A DNA stretch of 64,000 bases from Saposhnikovia divaricata (taxonomy: Eukaryota > Streptophyta > Magnoliopsida > Apiales > Apiaceae), in NCBI GenBank assembly GCA_036435485.1, contig CM071597.1, forward strand, positions 13,571,881-13,635,880, given 5' to 3'. How positions within the stretch are numbered: position 1 is the stretch's first letter; each line of letters opens with the position of its first letter. Below are positions 54,900-64,000 of this stretch, one piece after another. The position numbers were made by a program, and so were the translations under genes. The notes beneath the pieces are model-generated. The model saw nothing but the letters and a program-made list of their open reading frames with translations, made no database searches and was not told the origin of the DNA.

Positions 54900-55510
54900 C
54901 GATCATCCAGAAGGAAGGTGAGATTGAAGCCGATGTCACGCATCGTATCAAGGCTGGGTGGCTAAGGTGGAGGGCAGCGTCAGGGGTAATGTGCGATAAG
55001 AAAGTCCCGTTAAAGTTGAAAGGGAAATTCTATAGAGCGGCTATCCGTCCGGCGATGTTATATGGTTCTGAGTGTTGGGCGGAGAAGAAGGCTCTCGTTA
55101 GCAAGTTGGAAGGGGCTGAAATGAGGATGTTGCGGTGGTCTTGTGGGCGCACGATGTTGGACAGAATCCCGAACTCGGTGTTTAGGAGCGAGCTTGAAGT
55201 GGCGCCTTTTTCTGTTAAAGTTAGGGAAGGAAGGTTGAGATGGTTCGGCCACGTTCGTAGGAAGCGGGCTGAAGCCCCAGTTAGGAGGGTCGAGAGTCTA
55301 GCGGTTGTTGGGGCGAGGAGGAGAGGCAGGCCGAGGAGGTCGTGGGAAGAGCAGCTCAGGTTGGATTTGAAGGCCCTAGACTTAAATGAGACCATGCTCG
55401 CGGATAGGTGTGCTTGGAGGCGGCGTATCAAAGTGGTGGATTCCCTTTTAGGTTGTGGCTCTGTTGTCGAGAGCCTCAGAGGTGCCTTGTCTCGGTTAGC
55501 GATTTTTTAG
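54900..55510 (+). pseudogene. C-terminal fragment of RTE LINE reverse transcriptase protein
   Basis: About 200 codons without a stop. Recognisable words are DVTHRIKAGW, LKGKFYRAAIRPAMLYGSEC, EMRMLRW, LRWFGHV, APVRR and RRRGRPRRSWEEQ. They match the region after the RT catalytic core in RTE-clade proteins. The endonuclease and YADD-type core are absent. The ATG at 54887 belongs to host sequence and is in frame by chance. The fragment is open and little decayed, so the insertion may be young, but it cannot make a working enzyme. Confidence 0.85.
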
Positions 55511-55895
55511 AAGTCCGCCTTCAGCGTTCTCATATTTAGTTTTTAGTGTCTTCTGTTTTCTGGTTTTGCAGGTGCAGGGAGCTTGGCTCTGTGTTATCTT
55601 TGTGCGGGATTTTTCCGTGTGGTTGGAGCGCATCAAACTAGGAGTATCATTAATCATCGCAGGTATGTATGCCCCATGTGGAGAACGCCATGGGCCTCAG
55701 GTATGGCATTGTCCAATTCCGTTTTCATTCTCGTTATATTTTCCACACTCTCTGTATGTCATGCACTCAGCCGAGGGTCTTCACGGAAACAGCCTCCCCA
55801 CTATAAAAGTGGGGGTATGGTCTGCGTACAACCTACCCTCCCCAGACCCTGCTCTGAGCGGGATATACTGGGTATGTTTTGTTTGGTTTGGTTTT
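54900..55895 (+). mobile_element. 5'-truncated RTE-type LINE
   Basis: About 1 kb of GC-richer sequence inserted in unit D. It holds the C-terminal coding part (to 55510) and a 3' UTR. The UTR includes TGGTCTGCGTACAACCTACC and CCCAGACCCTGCTCTGAGCG, ending in a GTTTG-rich tail, a 3' end typical of plant RTE LINEs and SINEs that borrow it. Compared with unit B (about 17627-17650), eight or nine host bases are missing at the junction and no target duplication is visible. Confidence 0.8.
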
Positions 55896-56828
55896 AGTAT
55901 ATGACATGTCAAGAACTACACATTTTAGGTTTACTTCTGTTTTTTTTCTGAAAGGCAATTCAGTAATAAATAGATAAAAGGGCCTAGCCCAGATACACAA
56001 GATTCCACAACAGAAGCTAAACAAAAGACCAAACCAGCTAATTAACCATGACTTCAACAACTAGATCAACTACCCAGCCCACTACAAATAAATTAAAACA
56101 GCCCAATAACTTTAAAAACCCAATACATAACTAAACAGATAATTAAAATAGTTACTTTATTTCAGAATAACTATACATAAAGGTTTAGTTTTATTTATGA
56201 TTTTTAATATTAGACTTTAAATACCGGTTCTACAAAATCTCTACCATTTTTAAAATTACATAAGAGGGTATTAGCATTATGATGTCTTTCATTTATGTTT
56301 GTATTTAAAATAATAGTTTAAAACATGTGCACAGATATGATTTGATATAAATTTTAAGACATAAATTTTTGGATGCTTAAATTTTTATATTATATGATTT
56401 GATAATAATTATATATATGTTACAGGTGATATTTTTAAAAAATGAAGACGATATATTTTAGCTGAAAAAGGTAATCCGTTAATTATTAGTTATATTATTA
56501 TATTTTATTTTATTTAAATAAACTTCGTGTGAAATTACTGAAAATTATAAATTTTAGATAGAACCAATAAAAAAGGTAATGTAACATGTTTTAGATAAAA
56601 ATAATAATTTAGTAGTTATTAGTAATTATAATATTAATTTTATTCTTTTAAGTAAAATTGCTTGTACTATTTTAGAAAAGGAAAAATATGAAGTTGATGA
56701 AATATAAAAAATAATGTGCTTTAACTCAAATTATTTTATAAATTTAGCTTGATAACTTTTGATCTCTCGGGATTCAAATCAGAAAAAGAGAAAATTAAAT
56801 CAAATAAAAAATCAATATTTTAACTTTA

Positions 56829-57050
56829 TTAAAAGGGGTCTGGTCTCGTATCGTAGAAAGTTTATGTCGTACGTATATAATAGGGTTTTTATTGTGAAAA
56901 CAGGGGATCATCTTTCTACGTATCGCAAATATTTTTTACGATACGATTCTGCAATACGATATGCTACAACATACGTATACTATTTTAAAAACAGAGCTTT
57001 ATTTTCTTAAGGAAAAAACAGAGCTCTTAGGATACATGCAAGTAGAATAC
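56829..57050. other. Insert specific to unit D with CGATACG palindromes
   Basis: About 220 bp absent from the matching places in unit B (around 18640 and 19065). It holds CGTATCGTAGAAAG and, in inverse, CTTTCTACGTATCG, plus ACGATACG and CAATACGATATG. No terminal repeats or ORF were identified. Confidence 0.5.
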
Positions 57051-57120
57051 TAAAAACTTATAAGAAATGTCCTGTAAATATAAAACGTGAACAAGGACAC
57101 ATCAAGAGGCCACATGCAAC

Positions 57121-57279
57121 TAGGGCTGTCAATTTTCGACCGGCGACCCGAACCCAACCCGCATGGGTCGATTTCGGGTTTATATTTTTCGGGTTCGGGT
57201 CGGTTTCGGGTTGACCCTAACTTGACCCGAAAAAATCGGGTTGGGTTCGGGTCGGGTTCGGGTTACCCGAAACTGACCC

Positions 57280-57318
<39 letters not shown>

Positions 57319-57684
57319 TTTTTAATATATATATATATTATATATTATTTTTAATATATATATATATATATTATATATTTTTAATTAATATATATTATTT
57401 TTAATATATATATTATTTTTAATATATATTATTTTTAATATATATATTATTTTTAATATATATATTATTTTCAATAAATATTATTTTATATATATATATA
57501 TTATTTTTAAAATTTTCAAAAATTAAATTTCGGGTCGGGTTACCCGAAACCCATTCGTGTCGGGTTCGGGTTGAGCACCTGTACCCATTAAATTTTCGGG
57601 TCGGGTTCGGGTTGGGTCAAAAATACAACCCGAATCTGCTGACCCGACCCGAACCCGACCCGAAACCCGAAATTGCCAGCCCTA
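57121..57684. mobile_element. hAT-like MITE with 8-bp duplication
   Basis: 564 bp. The ends TAGGGCTGTCAATTTTCG and (reverse) TAGGGCTGGCAATTTCGG are inverted copies, continuing into long GGGTTCGGGTCGGG-type inverted arms. The flanks CATGCAAC (57113-57120) and CCTGCAAC (57685-57692) match in seven of eight bases. Unit B has the unoccupied CCACATGCAACCTTAATTTT. The centre (57281-57500) is a TA / TATTATTTTTAA microsatellite. Confidence 0.85.
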
Positions 57685-57880
57685 CCTGCAACCTTAATTT
57701 TATACTCCTCCGTAACAAAGAATAGAATAAATGTAGTCTATGTGTAGGAGCATAATCGAATCGTATCAGTATCAAGGCACATAATGCTGCCTCAACTACA
57801 CCGACCTTTCAACTTTTTCTCTTAACAACAATTACTTTTATACGTACGCTTTAAAGTTTGTTCACCACACACCGATTGTA

Positions 57881-58057
57881 ACTAGGTGGACCAAGAAAAA
57901 GCCGTCACTCATTACTCCATTCAAATTGCTAATATTAAAGTATTAAATTATTTGGAGAATAGATTGTTTAATATATTTAAATTACTCCATTCAAATTATT
58001 CCATTAAAGAACATAATTGTATTGAATGTTTGACGGCTTTTTCTTGATCGACCTAGT
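57881..58057. mobile_element. TA-flanked MITE, interior inverted relative to unit B
   Basis: Same terminal repeats and same outer flanks as 19253-19427 (CCGATTGTA to the left, TTAATATTT to the right). However, the interior from CATTACTCCATTCAAATTG to TTGTATTGAATG is the reverse complement of the unit B interior. A further half element follows at about 58092-58150, as in unit B. Confidence 0.75.
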
Positions 58058-58290
58058 TAATATTTAATATTTAAAGTTTGTTCACCTCATTCTGATTGTA
58101 ACTATGTCGATCAAGAAAAAACCGTCAACATTCAATACATTATTTGAAGTATTTACTTCTTGTTCGAACAATTAGAACAACTTTAAATAATTTAATATTG
58201 TATTTAATTGCGGGATTGAAATGAAATAAAATTTGTAATATATATATATATATATAATGAGTATAAATTCAAAATTTTCATTTCATTTCA

Positions 58291-59662
58291 TTCCAAACTG
58301 AATGCTTCACTCTTTATCACTTCCATTTCCTTCTCCCTATATAGTTTTTTTTTTCCAAATCTTACCTCCAACTTTCATTATTTTCCTTTAATTTTATCTA
58401 TTTCATTTTATTCACCCCAACCAAATATAATATAAAATTTTCATTGATCGACGAAATAAATTTCTCACTAGTTATCGAAAATAAAATATTAAACATATAT
58501 TGTTGAATAAGATTCTGTTAGGATCTAATTTTAATATTTTAAAATTAAACTCAATTCCGGAAAAATTTTCAAATTCAAATACTTTCATCCTCATTTTTTT
58601 ATTTTAAATATTGATATGTCTATTTGGTACTATTTTGATAAATGTACGATTACAGGGTTTTGTTTAAGGATGAACATTACAATTATGAAACATGAAAAAT
58701 GTTAAAAGTCTTAAATAGTTTTCAAAATGAATTTCAAAATATGGAAAATATAATAATGGATTCACATCCATTTATTAAATTTTAGCCAATAAAATACTTC
58801 AAATTACTAAATCATCTGAGAATAAATTTTGATAACCAATTTCGTAAACATCCGGTACATATTTGTACAATATATGTCCATGGAATTATAGAAAATTATT
58901 TTAAAAAATACGAGAAAAATAAAAATATGCAAATACAAAATTCGTTCAAATACAAACCCTCTTTTTGATAGATGGTAAGATTTAGGGTTTTTTTTTCAAA
59001 AATACCCAAATTGCATAATTTTTTTAAAAAAATACGGTGTAACTTTATATAATCATATATGTAATTTTTTTCATATTTTTATAAAAAAATTGAAATATAT
59101 GAATATTTTTAATAATTTTCCTAAATTTTATTCAACATTATAAATATTATTTTCTTTGTGGATAGGATAACCACATAAATAAATCTTACATATGGAGATT
59201 CTTTGTATATCAAGAAAGATGAGACATGAAACTTCAGAATTAGAAAAAAAATGCAACATGTCTCGTCATTCCCATATCGTCCCGTAACTGCTTTTTCTCA
59301 TTATTGACATAATCACATCATCTGCTCAAGTTTAGAGTTGTTCGGCAAATCTTATTTATCCTTTGTGAAAAAAGTACGTTAAATTATATATTTTTTTCTA
59401 AAATAAGTTACTTATTTTTTGCATATAAAAATATTAAAAATCTTCTTAAATATTTAATTATAAAAATTAATATGTAAATATGAAATTCGTTCTCGAAATA
59501 AGTCTTTATATTTTTAGAACAAGGAGAGCCAACCAGGCTCTCAATTACATAGGCAAAAACCATAGGGGAGTATGGAAGAGGAAAGAACTTGCTGGTCCTT
59601 CCGGAAAGGAACAAAAAATGGATCCTCAAAGTCAAAGGTAACGTCTTTAACGAACAAACTTA
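58291..59662. other. AT-rich stretch, nothing recognised
   Basis: About 1.4 kb past the end of the unit D homology. No ORF of note and no transposon ends were supported. A TTTTTCTAAAATAAGTTACTTA word near 59390 recurs in the MITE that follows, so a related fragment may lie here. Confidence 0.4.
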
Positions 59663-59705
59663 GGGGCCGTTTCAAAAATCTTATTTTTCAGAAATAAGTT
59701 ACTTA

Positions 59706-60283
59706 ACTTTGACAAACAAAAGTCGAACTACTAACAGAACTCCCTCTCTTCTCTTCCTAGCCTCCATTAAAGAGTTTTGAGAGGGCTTCCATCAATTTTC
59801 ATCCGTGAAAAACCACAATTCCTTTTCGTTTTTCCTACTTTCATATCTTGTTTCCTTCAATAAATCTTCAAATTTATTTGGATTTCAATAAATTCCCAAT
59901 TTATTGTGTTGTGTTAGTCTCTCCTTGTGCGAGTTGGGTTTTTTGTGTTGATTGTGTTTTGGTGTTTTCCATGACCGAGGTTATAGATCGGCCAGATTTT
60001 CGCTTCTTGATTATGAACGGGGGTCTTGATTTAGTGATGATATTTTGTATGGGATTGCAGTTTTGGTCGATAACTCAGACAAGCAGAGAGTATCAGTAAT
60101 CCAACGAGGATGCATGGAGTGGGTACTTGTATTTGTATATACATTATCTTCAAAATATCGTTAAACTGTCTCTTCATGAGAACATGCGATTACAATTTAT
60201 TGTTTGTTCGACTCGATCATTGGTGTAGATGGTGTATGGCTTTTTATTATTGAATTAACATCTTTGTTCTTCAAAAAAAAAAA
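59706..60283 (+). mobile_element. Poly(A)-tailed retroposed sequence with 14-bp duplication
   Basis: About 578 bp ending in an A-run. AAATAAGTTACTTA lies on both sides (59692-59705 and 60284-60297). This is the mark of LINE-type machinery. The body is GC-richer than its surroundings and starts with a CT-rich stretch. It could be a processed transcript copy or a non-autonomous LINE derivative. An 83-codon frame (59848-60099) shows no recognisable domain. Confidence 0.78.
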
Positions 60284-60441
60284 AAATAAGTTACTTATTC
60301 TTGAAAAAAGTTAGAAAATATGTACTTTTTTCTGAAATAAGTAACTTAGTTTTGCAAGATAACGAATATTAAACTCCCCATACACATTTTTCTCTAAAAA
60401 AAGTATGTAAATACAATTTTTTTTCCAAAATATGTAACTTA

Positions 60442-60945
60442 AGGCCATGTTTGTTTCATGGGATTATGTAAGGGATTGGACTATAATCCATTAAAAAATT
60501 TAATCTCATGTTTGTTTGTAAAAATTTACTTGGGATTAGATTAAGGATTATAGTCCTTTAAAATAACAATACCATGTTTGTTTGGTGGGATAAGGGGTGG
60601 GATAAGGGATAGGATTATAATCCTCTCTAATACTTGGTTGGAGGAGGTATTATTTAGTCCCATCTCACAAGTCATTTTTTTAAAGGATTATAGTCCTTTC
60701 ACTATAATCCCTCCTAAAACAAACATAGGATTAGAAATTTTAAAGGACTATAGTCCAATCCATAGGTTATCCCTCAAAACAAACATGAGATAAGATAATT
60801 TAAAGGATTAAATTTTTTTAAAAAATTATAGTCAAATCCTAGACTTAATACTTCAAAACAAACATGGAATAGGATAATTTAAAGGATTGATTATTATTGT
60901 AGGATTATTATTCCGGGATTATAATCCCTCCAAAGAAACATGGTC
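60442..60945. mobile_element. PIF/Harbinger-like MITE (TTA duplication)
   Basis: Ends AGGCCATGTTTGTTTCATGG and (reverse) GACCATGTTTCTTTGGAGG. TTA lies at 60439-60441 and 60946-60948. The inside is a patchwork of repeated, inverted AAACAAACATG and AGGATTATAGTCC words (60570-60900), as if built by repeated internal duplication. Confidence 0.72.
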
Positions 60946-60971
60946 TTATAAGTTAGGGACGAACGGCGCCC

Positions 60972-61916
60972 TAGTTAAGAAGGAAAAATTGTAAAAGCAT
61001 GCCAAGGGTCTTCTAGAGAAAGTTCAATGCATAACCGTATCAGTTTCCATATTTACTTCCGTATATTAAATTTAAATTTTAAATACACTTCACATCATTA
61101 ATAATGTGAAAAAAAGATATAATTAGACCATTTAAAATAAAAGGGGAAAAGTTACATAAAACATTAGTTAAATTCAAAATTAATTGATTGCAAATAGACA
61201 ACTATTATTGAAGTGAAAGTTATATTTTATGACTTAGAAAAGTACTTAATATATTATTATAATAATTACATTTATTTTACATATAACATTGAATTTGCTC
61301 TAGAAATATAAAATATAAATTTTAATAGAAAGTTTTTGAATAATATATAATTAAATCAGTTACAATCACATTAATATAAAATCGAAATCAAGCTATTAAA
61401 AGAGAAACTAATTATGAAGTTATGTTTTTTTTATTAAGATAAACTTTAAAGAGATGTTTGGATCATGAAATTTAAATAAGATTAACGGAAATTGAGACGG
61501 GAATATAATACATTTTTGTCATGTAATTTCATTTTCATTGGGTTAATCAAATTTAAATTTTGTGATGCTAATGAACTTTCAAAAAAATTTAATGTTCAAA
61601 CCAAATACAATTTTTAGGTATTTGTATAAGTGTAATTAACTTGTATTAATTTCGAATATGCACTTTCACTTATTGTCATTACAAAATTTTATCAAAATTA
61701 AATGTTTAATTGTTAATATGATGTTAGTTTTTTTACTAACGTCAAACTAGGATTATTATGATTATCATCATTATCCTTACAACAATCACATAATATTCAA
61801 ATACAATAACAAATATTATAAATTTATCATTGTAATAAAAAAATCTTTATTAACATTTTGATCATCCATATCTTTTTCTCATCTTTCCTTCTTATAATCT
61901 CCTAGCTACGATCAGT
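60972..61916. other. AT-rich stretch, nothing recognised
   Basis: About 950 bp of low-GC sequence without ORF, tRNA or transposon ends that I could support. Confidence 0.4.
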
Positions 61917-62588
61917 TAGAGCTGCACATATGTCCAAAATCGGACCGAACATATTCGGATCGGACTAAACATCGAATTTTATTGAATTCATGGATCGGGG
62001 ACCAGACCGATCATAAACGGTCTTGGACCGAGCCGGATCAAAAAAATCCGGACCGGACCGGAACTGGATCGGTTAGTTAATATTTTATAAAAAAAATAAT
62101 TTTTATAATTTAATTTTCATTTTTTGTTGATATTTAAATTACTTGATAAGTTTATTTAAGTTTAAGAATATGTAAATGTTATATTATTTGTATTATAACA
62201 TTTATTTGTAAACGTAATTATAAATTATATAGTATGAAATATGAAATTTAATCATTTATATTATAGTGTTTATATATACTATTTTATATATTTATTATTT
62301 ACCAATTTGGATCACTAAAACATGTTATATGTTAATATTTAATCATTAAACTATATAATTTAAAAGACAAAATAGTGAAAAATTAACTATATACATAAAA
62401 TCCGTTCTGATCCGATCCGAATCGGATGTTTTCAGGGGTTGGATCGGACCGGACCGGATTAAAAACCGATTTTTTTTGATTTTATGGACCAAGAACCAGA
62501 CTGGTTATATTCGATCCGGTCAGGTCCTCGGACCAATAGATCCGGTCCGATCTAATTTACCGGTCCTGACCGAAAATTTGTGCAGCTA
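61917..62588. mobile_element. MITE with GGACCGGA-type inverted arms
   Basis: Ends TAGAGCTGCACATATGTCC and (reverse) TAGCTGCACAAATTTTCGG. The subterminal parts are rich in CGGACCGGA/TCCGGTCCG inverted words (61940-62070, 62400-62575) around an AT-rich centre. This resembles the hAT-like element at 57121 in design. The flanking 8 bp do not match clearly. A diverged copy of its left half seems to follow at 62595-62730. Confidence 0.6.
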
Positions 62589-62859
62589 TCACACAAAAGT
62601 CTAAAATTGGATTAAATTTGATTGGATCATAACACTGAATTTTATTAAATTTATGAATCAAAAATGGAATCTATGATATTTTGGTACTAGACGAGAATCA
62701 AGAATCGGAACATAGACCAGTCTGAATATAGGTTATAAAATTTATTTAACATTACAATTATGTTTTTATATAATCCTTATTTTTAATAATTTTTTAATTT
62801 TAATTTAATATAAATTTATATAATGATATGCATGGTTTAAAATTTATTTTGTAAAATTT

Positions 62860-63681
62860 TAAATTAAAAATGTCGTTGACGGGTTCGAACTTTGAATTTT
62901 TAGTAAATTAATTTAATCATATAATATATCTTATTATTAGATTTAACGATTCTTATCTATTACTAAAAAATAATGATTTGAATATATGGTGAGATATTTT
63001 GGGGTGTATATTAGTGATGGCAAGATTAATTTTAAATTAAAAAGTAACATGTTTTAATTACAAAAATTACTACTAAAAATAATTACGGAAAGATATGGTG
63101 TGATATTTGAGATATTTTGGATATATATTAATTATAGTAATATTAGTTTTAAATTAAATGGTAAAGTGTTTTAATTAGAAGTAAAATCTTTAGAAAAAAT
63201 GGGTAATTGAGTTGTTGGAGCAGAAAAAAGAGTCCAAGTAGAAGTTCAATGTGGATGAAGGAATTTTAATCGGAATATAATTACGTTAACATGAGTAATT
63301 AGCTTTTTGAGTTGTTTTTGTAATTTAATTATTTATACTTTCACTTTAATGATATATATGGTGTTGCAAAAGAAGAGAAAAGCCGAATAAACTTGTGTAT
63401 TGAATTGATAAAGATGGTGTAAATTAGGTTTAGAAGAATAGAGTTCTGTGCGTAGTGTTCGTGAAGGCAACGGAGGTTTTAAGTTTAGCTGTATTAGTAA
63501 TGGTGTAAATATAAAATACTATTGTGTCTTTAGGACTATAGCCAATAACGGATTAAAATTGATTTATTTTCTATTTAAAATTAATTAAAAATTAAATTAA
63601 CCAAACCGAAAACCAAAATAAATAGGATAACCAAACCGAAAACCAAAACTTTCAAGGTTTCGGCTTTAATATAATAGTATA

Positions 63682-63684
<3 letters not shown>
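62860..63684 (-). mobile_element. Helitron remnant on the minus strand
   Basis: The reverse complement starts CTATACTATTATATTAAAGC near 63684, as in the Helitron at 35316. At the other side GTCGTTGACGGGTTCGAACT (62874-62893) matches the TCCCGTCAACGACAT repeat of that Helitron, reversed. The 3' hairpin and CTAG end were not found, so the left limit is open. Confidence 0.5.

Positions 63685-63685
<1 letters not shown>

Positions 63686-63744
<59 letters not shown>
63686..63744. repeat. (TA)n(GA)n microsatellite
   Basis: About 15 TA units followed by about 14 GA units, directly outside the 5' end of the Helitron remnant. Confidence 0.9.
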
Positions 63745-63748
<4 letters not shown>

Positions 63749-64000
63749 CATTTTGGCTGGCTATCTTTTTTGTTTTTGGCACTTGGATGGCTGAGAATAA
63801 TTTTTGACATTTTGTCTGGCTGTAATAAAGTTTTTAAGCACTTGAGGGGCTTCCGTCAAATCGCTAGTAACGCCGTCTAAACATCAGGGGTAATATTGTC
63901 TTTTCAGCATTGGCTTTACTTTATATTATTTTCCTCCCGATTATATCTAATAATCCTTAATCCCCCCCCCCCAAATCCCTAAATCCCTAGATACCTCAAT
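63745..64000. other. Unassigned end of window
   Basis: Contains TTTGGCTGGCTATC and CACTTGGATGGCTG word pairs, and an 11-base C-run (63962-63972) followed by AAATCCCTAAATCCCTAG. No gene seen; it may be the edge of another repeat. Confidence 0.35.

Larger units (their letters stand above)
54417..58290. other. Unit D of the tandem duplication
   Basis: Aligns with unit B from TATTACAAGAAAATC (compare 17136) to the region around 19860. Compared with B it has an RTE LINE tail, a roughly 220-bp insert at 56829-57050 and a hAT-like MITE. It has a single copy of the 427-bp segment and lacks the Stowaway. The host parts carry no ORF. Confidence 0.7.
59663..60971. mobile_element. MITE interrupted by two insertions
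   Basis: Left end GGGGCCGTTTCAAAAATC and right end (reverse) GGGCGCCGTTCGTCCC are similar terminal inverted repeats. The body is rich in TTTTTCTGAAATAAGTTACTTA words in both orientations. A poly(A) retroposed sequence (59706-60283) and a TTA-flanked MITE (60442-60945) sit inside it. No clear target duplication, so the assignment is tentative. Confidence 0.45.

Noticed and set aside
55030..55431. 133-codon minus-strand frame in the LINE fragment
   Set aside because: It is the mirror of the GC-rich RTE coding sequence on the plus strand, which has clear family motifs.
55566..55904. 112- and 104-codon frames after the LINE stop
   Set aside because: They run through the RTE 3' UTR and its tail and have no recognisable domain.

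Overview
The window looks like gene-free, repeat-packed nuclear DNA from a flowering plant. The evidence is three long LTR retrotransposons of the Copia Sirevirus (SIRE/Maximus) type, a solo LTR, Helitrons, several kinds of MITE, an RTE-type LINE fragment and a poly(A)-tailed retroposed sequence. A eudicot, perhaps an asterid, is a guess based on the resemblance of one ORF to proteins seen in asterid Copia elements. No host protein-coding gene, tRNA, rRNA or CRISPR array could be supported.

Layout. (1) Element I, 1260-15116 (+), flanked by CTTTA, is a complete element with gag, pol and a third 1592-aa ORF. Its LTRs differ by eye only in a C-run length. It sits between the arms of a roughly 250-bp inverted repeat. 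(2) Behind everything lies an old tandem series of a roughly 3-kb non-coding unit: A (1-720), B (16991-20016), C (20017-54416, greatly inflated) and D (54417-about 58290). Because the copies are alignable, each serves as an empty site for insertions in the others. (3) Unit C holds a minus-strand Helitron (20078-34602) containing Element II (21134-33945, -, TSD GATAC). It also holds a second Helitron (35316-36197) and a Stowaway MITE (36345-53539). The Stowaway is split by a third Helitron (36425-52152), itself split by Element III (37771-50592, +, TSD TAATA), and by a solo LTR (52193-53338). (4) Unit D carries an RTE LINE tail, a hAT-like MITE and an inverted copy of a MITE also present in unit B. 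(5) From 58290 to the end are more nested MITEs, a retroposed poly(A) sequence with a 14-bp duplication, a Helitron remnant and microsatellites.

How the parts relate. Element I has every part expected of an autonomous element: PBS, gag, protease, integrase, RT, RNase H, PPT, and an extra ORF with its own gene-like leader. Elements II and III belong to one other Sirevirus family. Their LTRs are nearly identical within each element, but their pol regions carry the same old lesions. The simplest reading is a non-autonomous family copied in trans after its coding region had died. In all three elements a pyrimidine-rich stretch ending in AG|GG follows the gag stop, which resembles a splice acceptor at the gag-pol junction.

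All alignments were done by eye. Boundaries given as round numbers are approximate.
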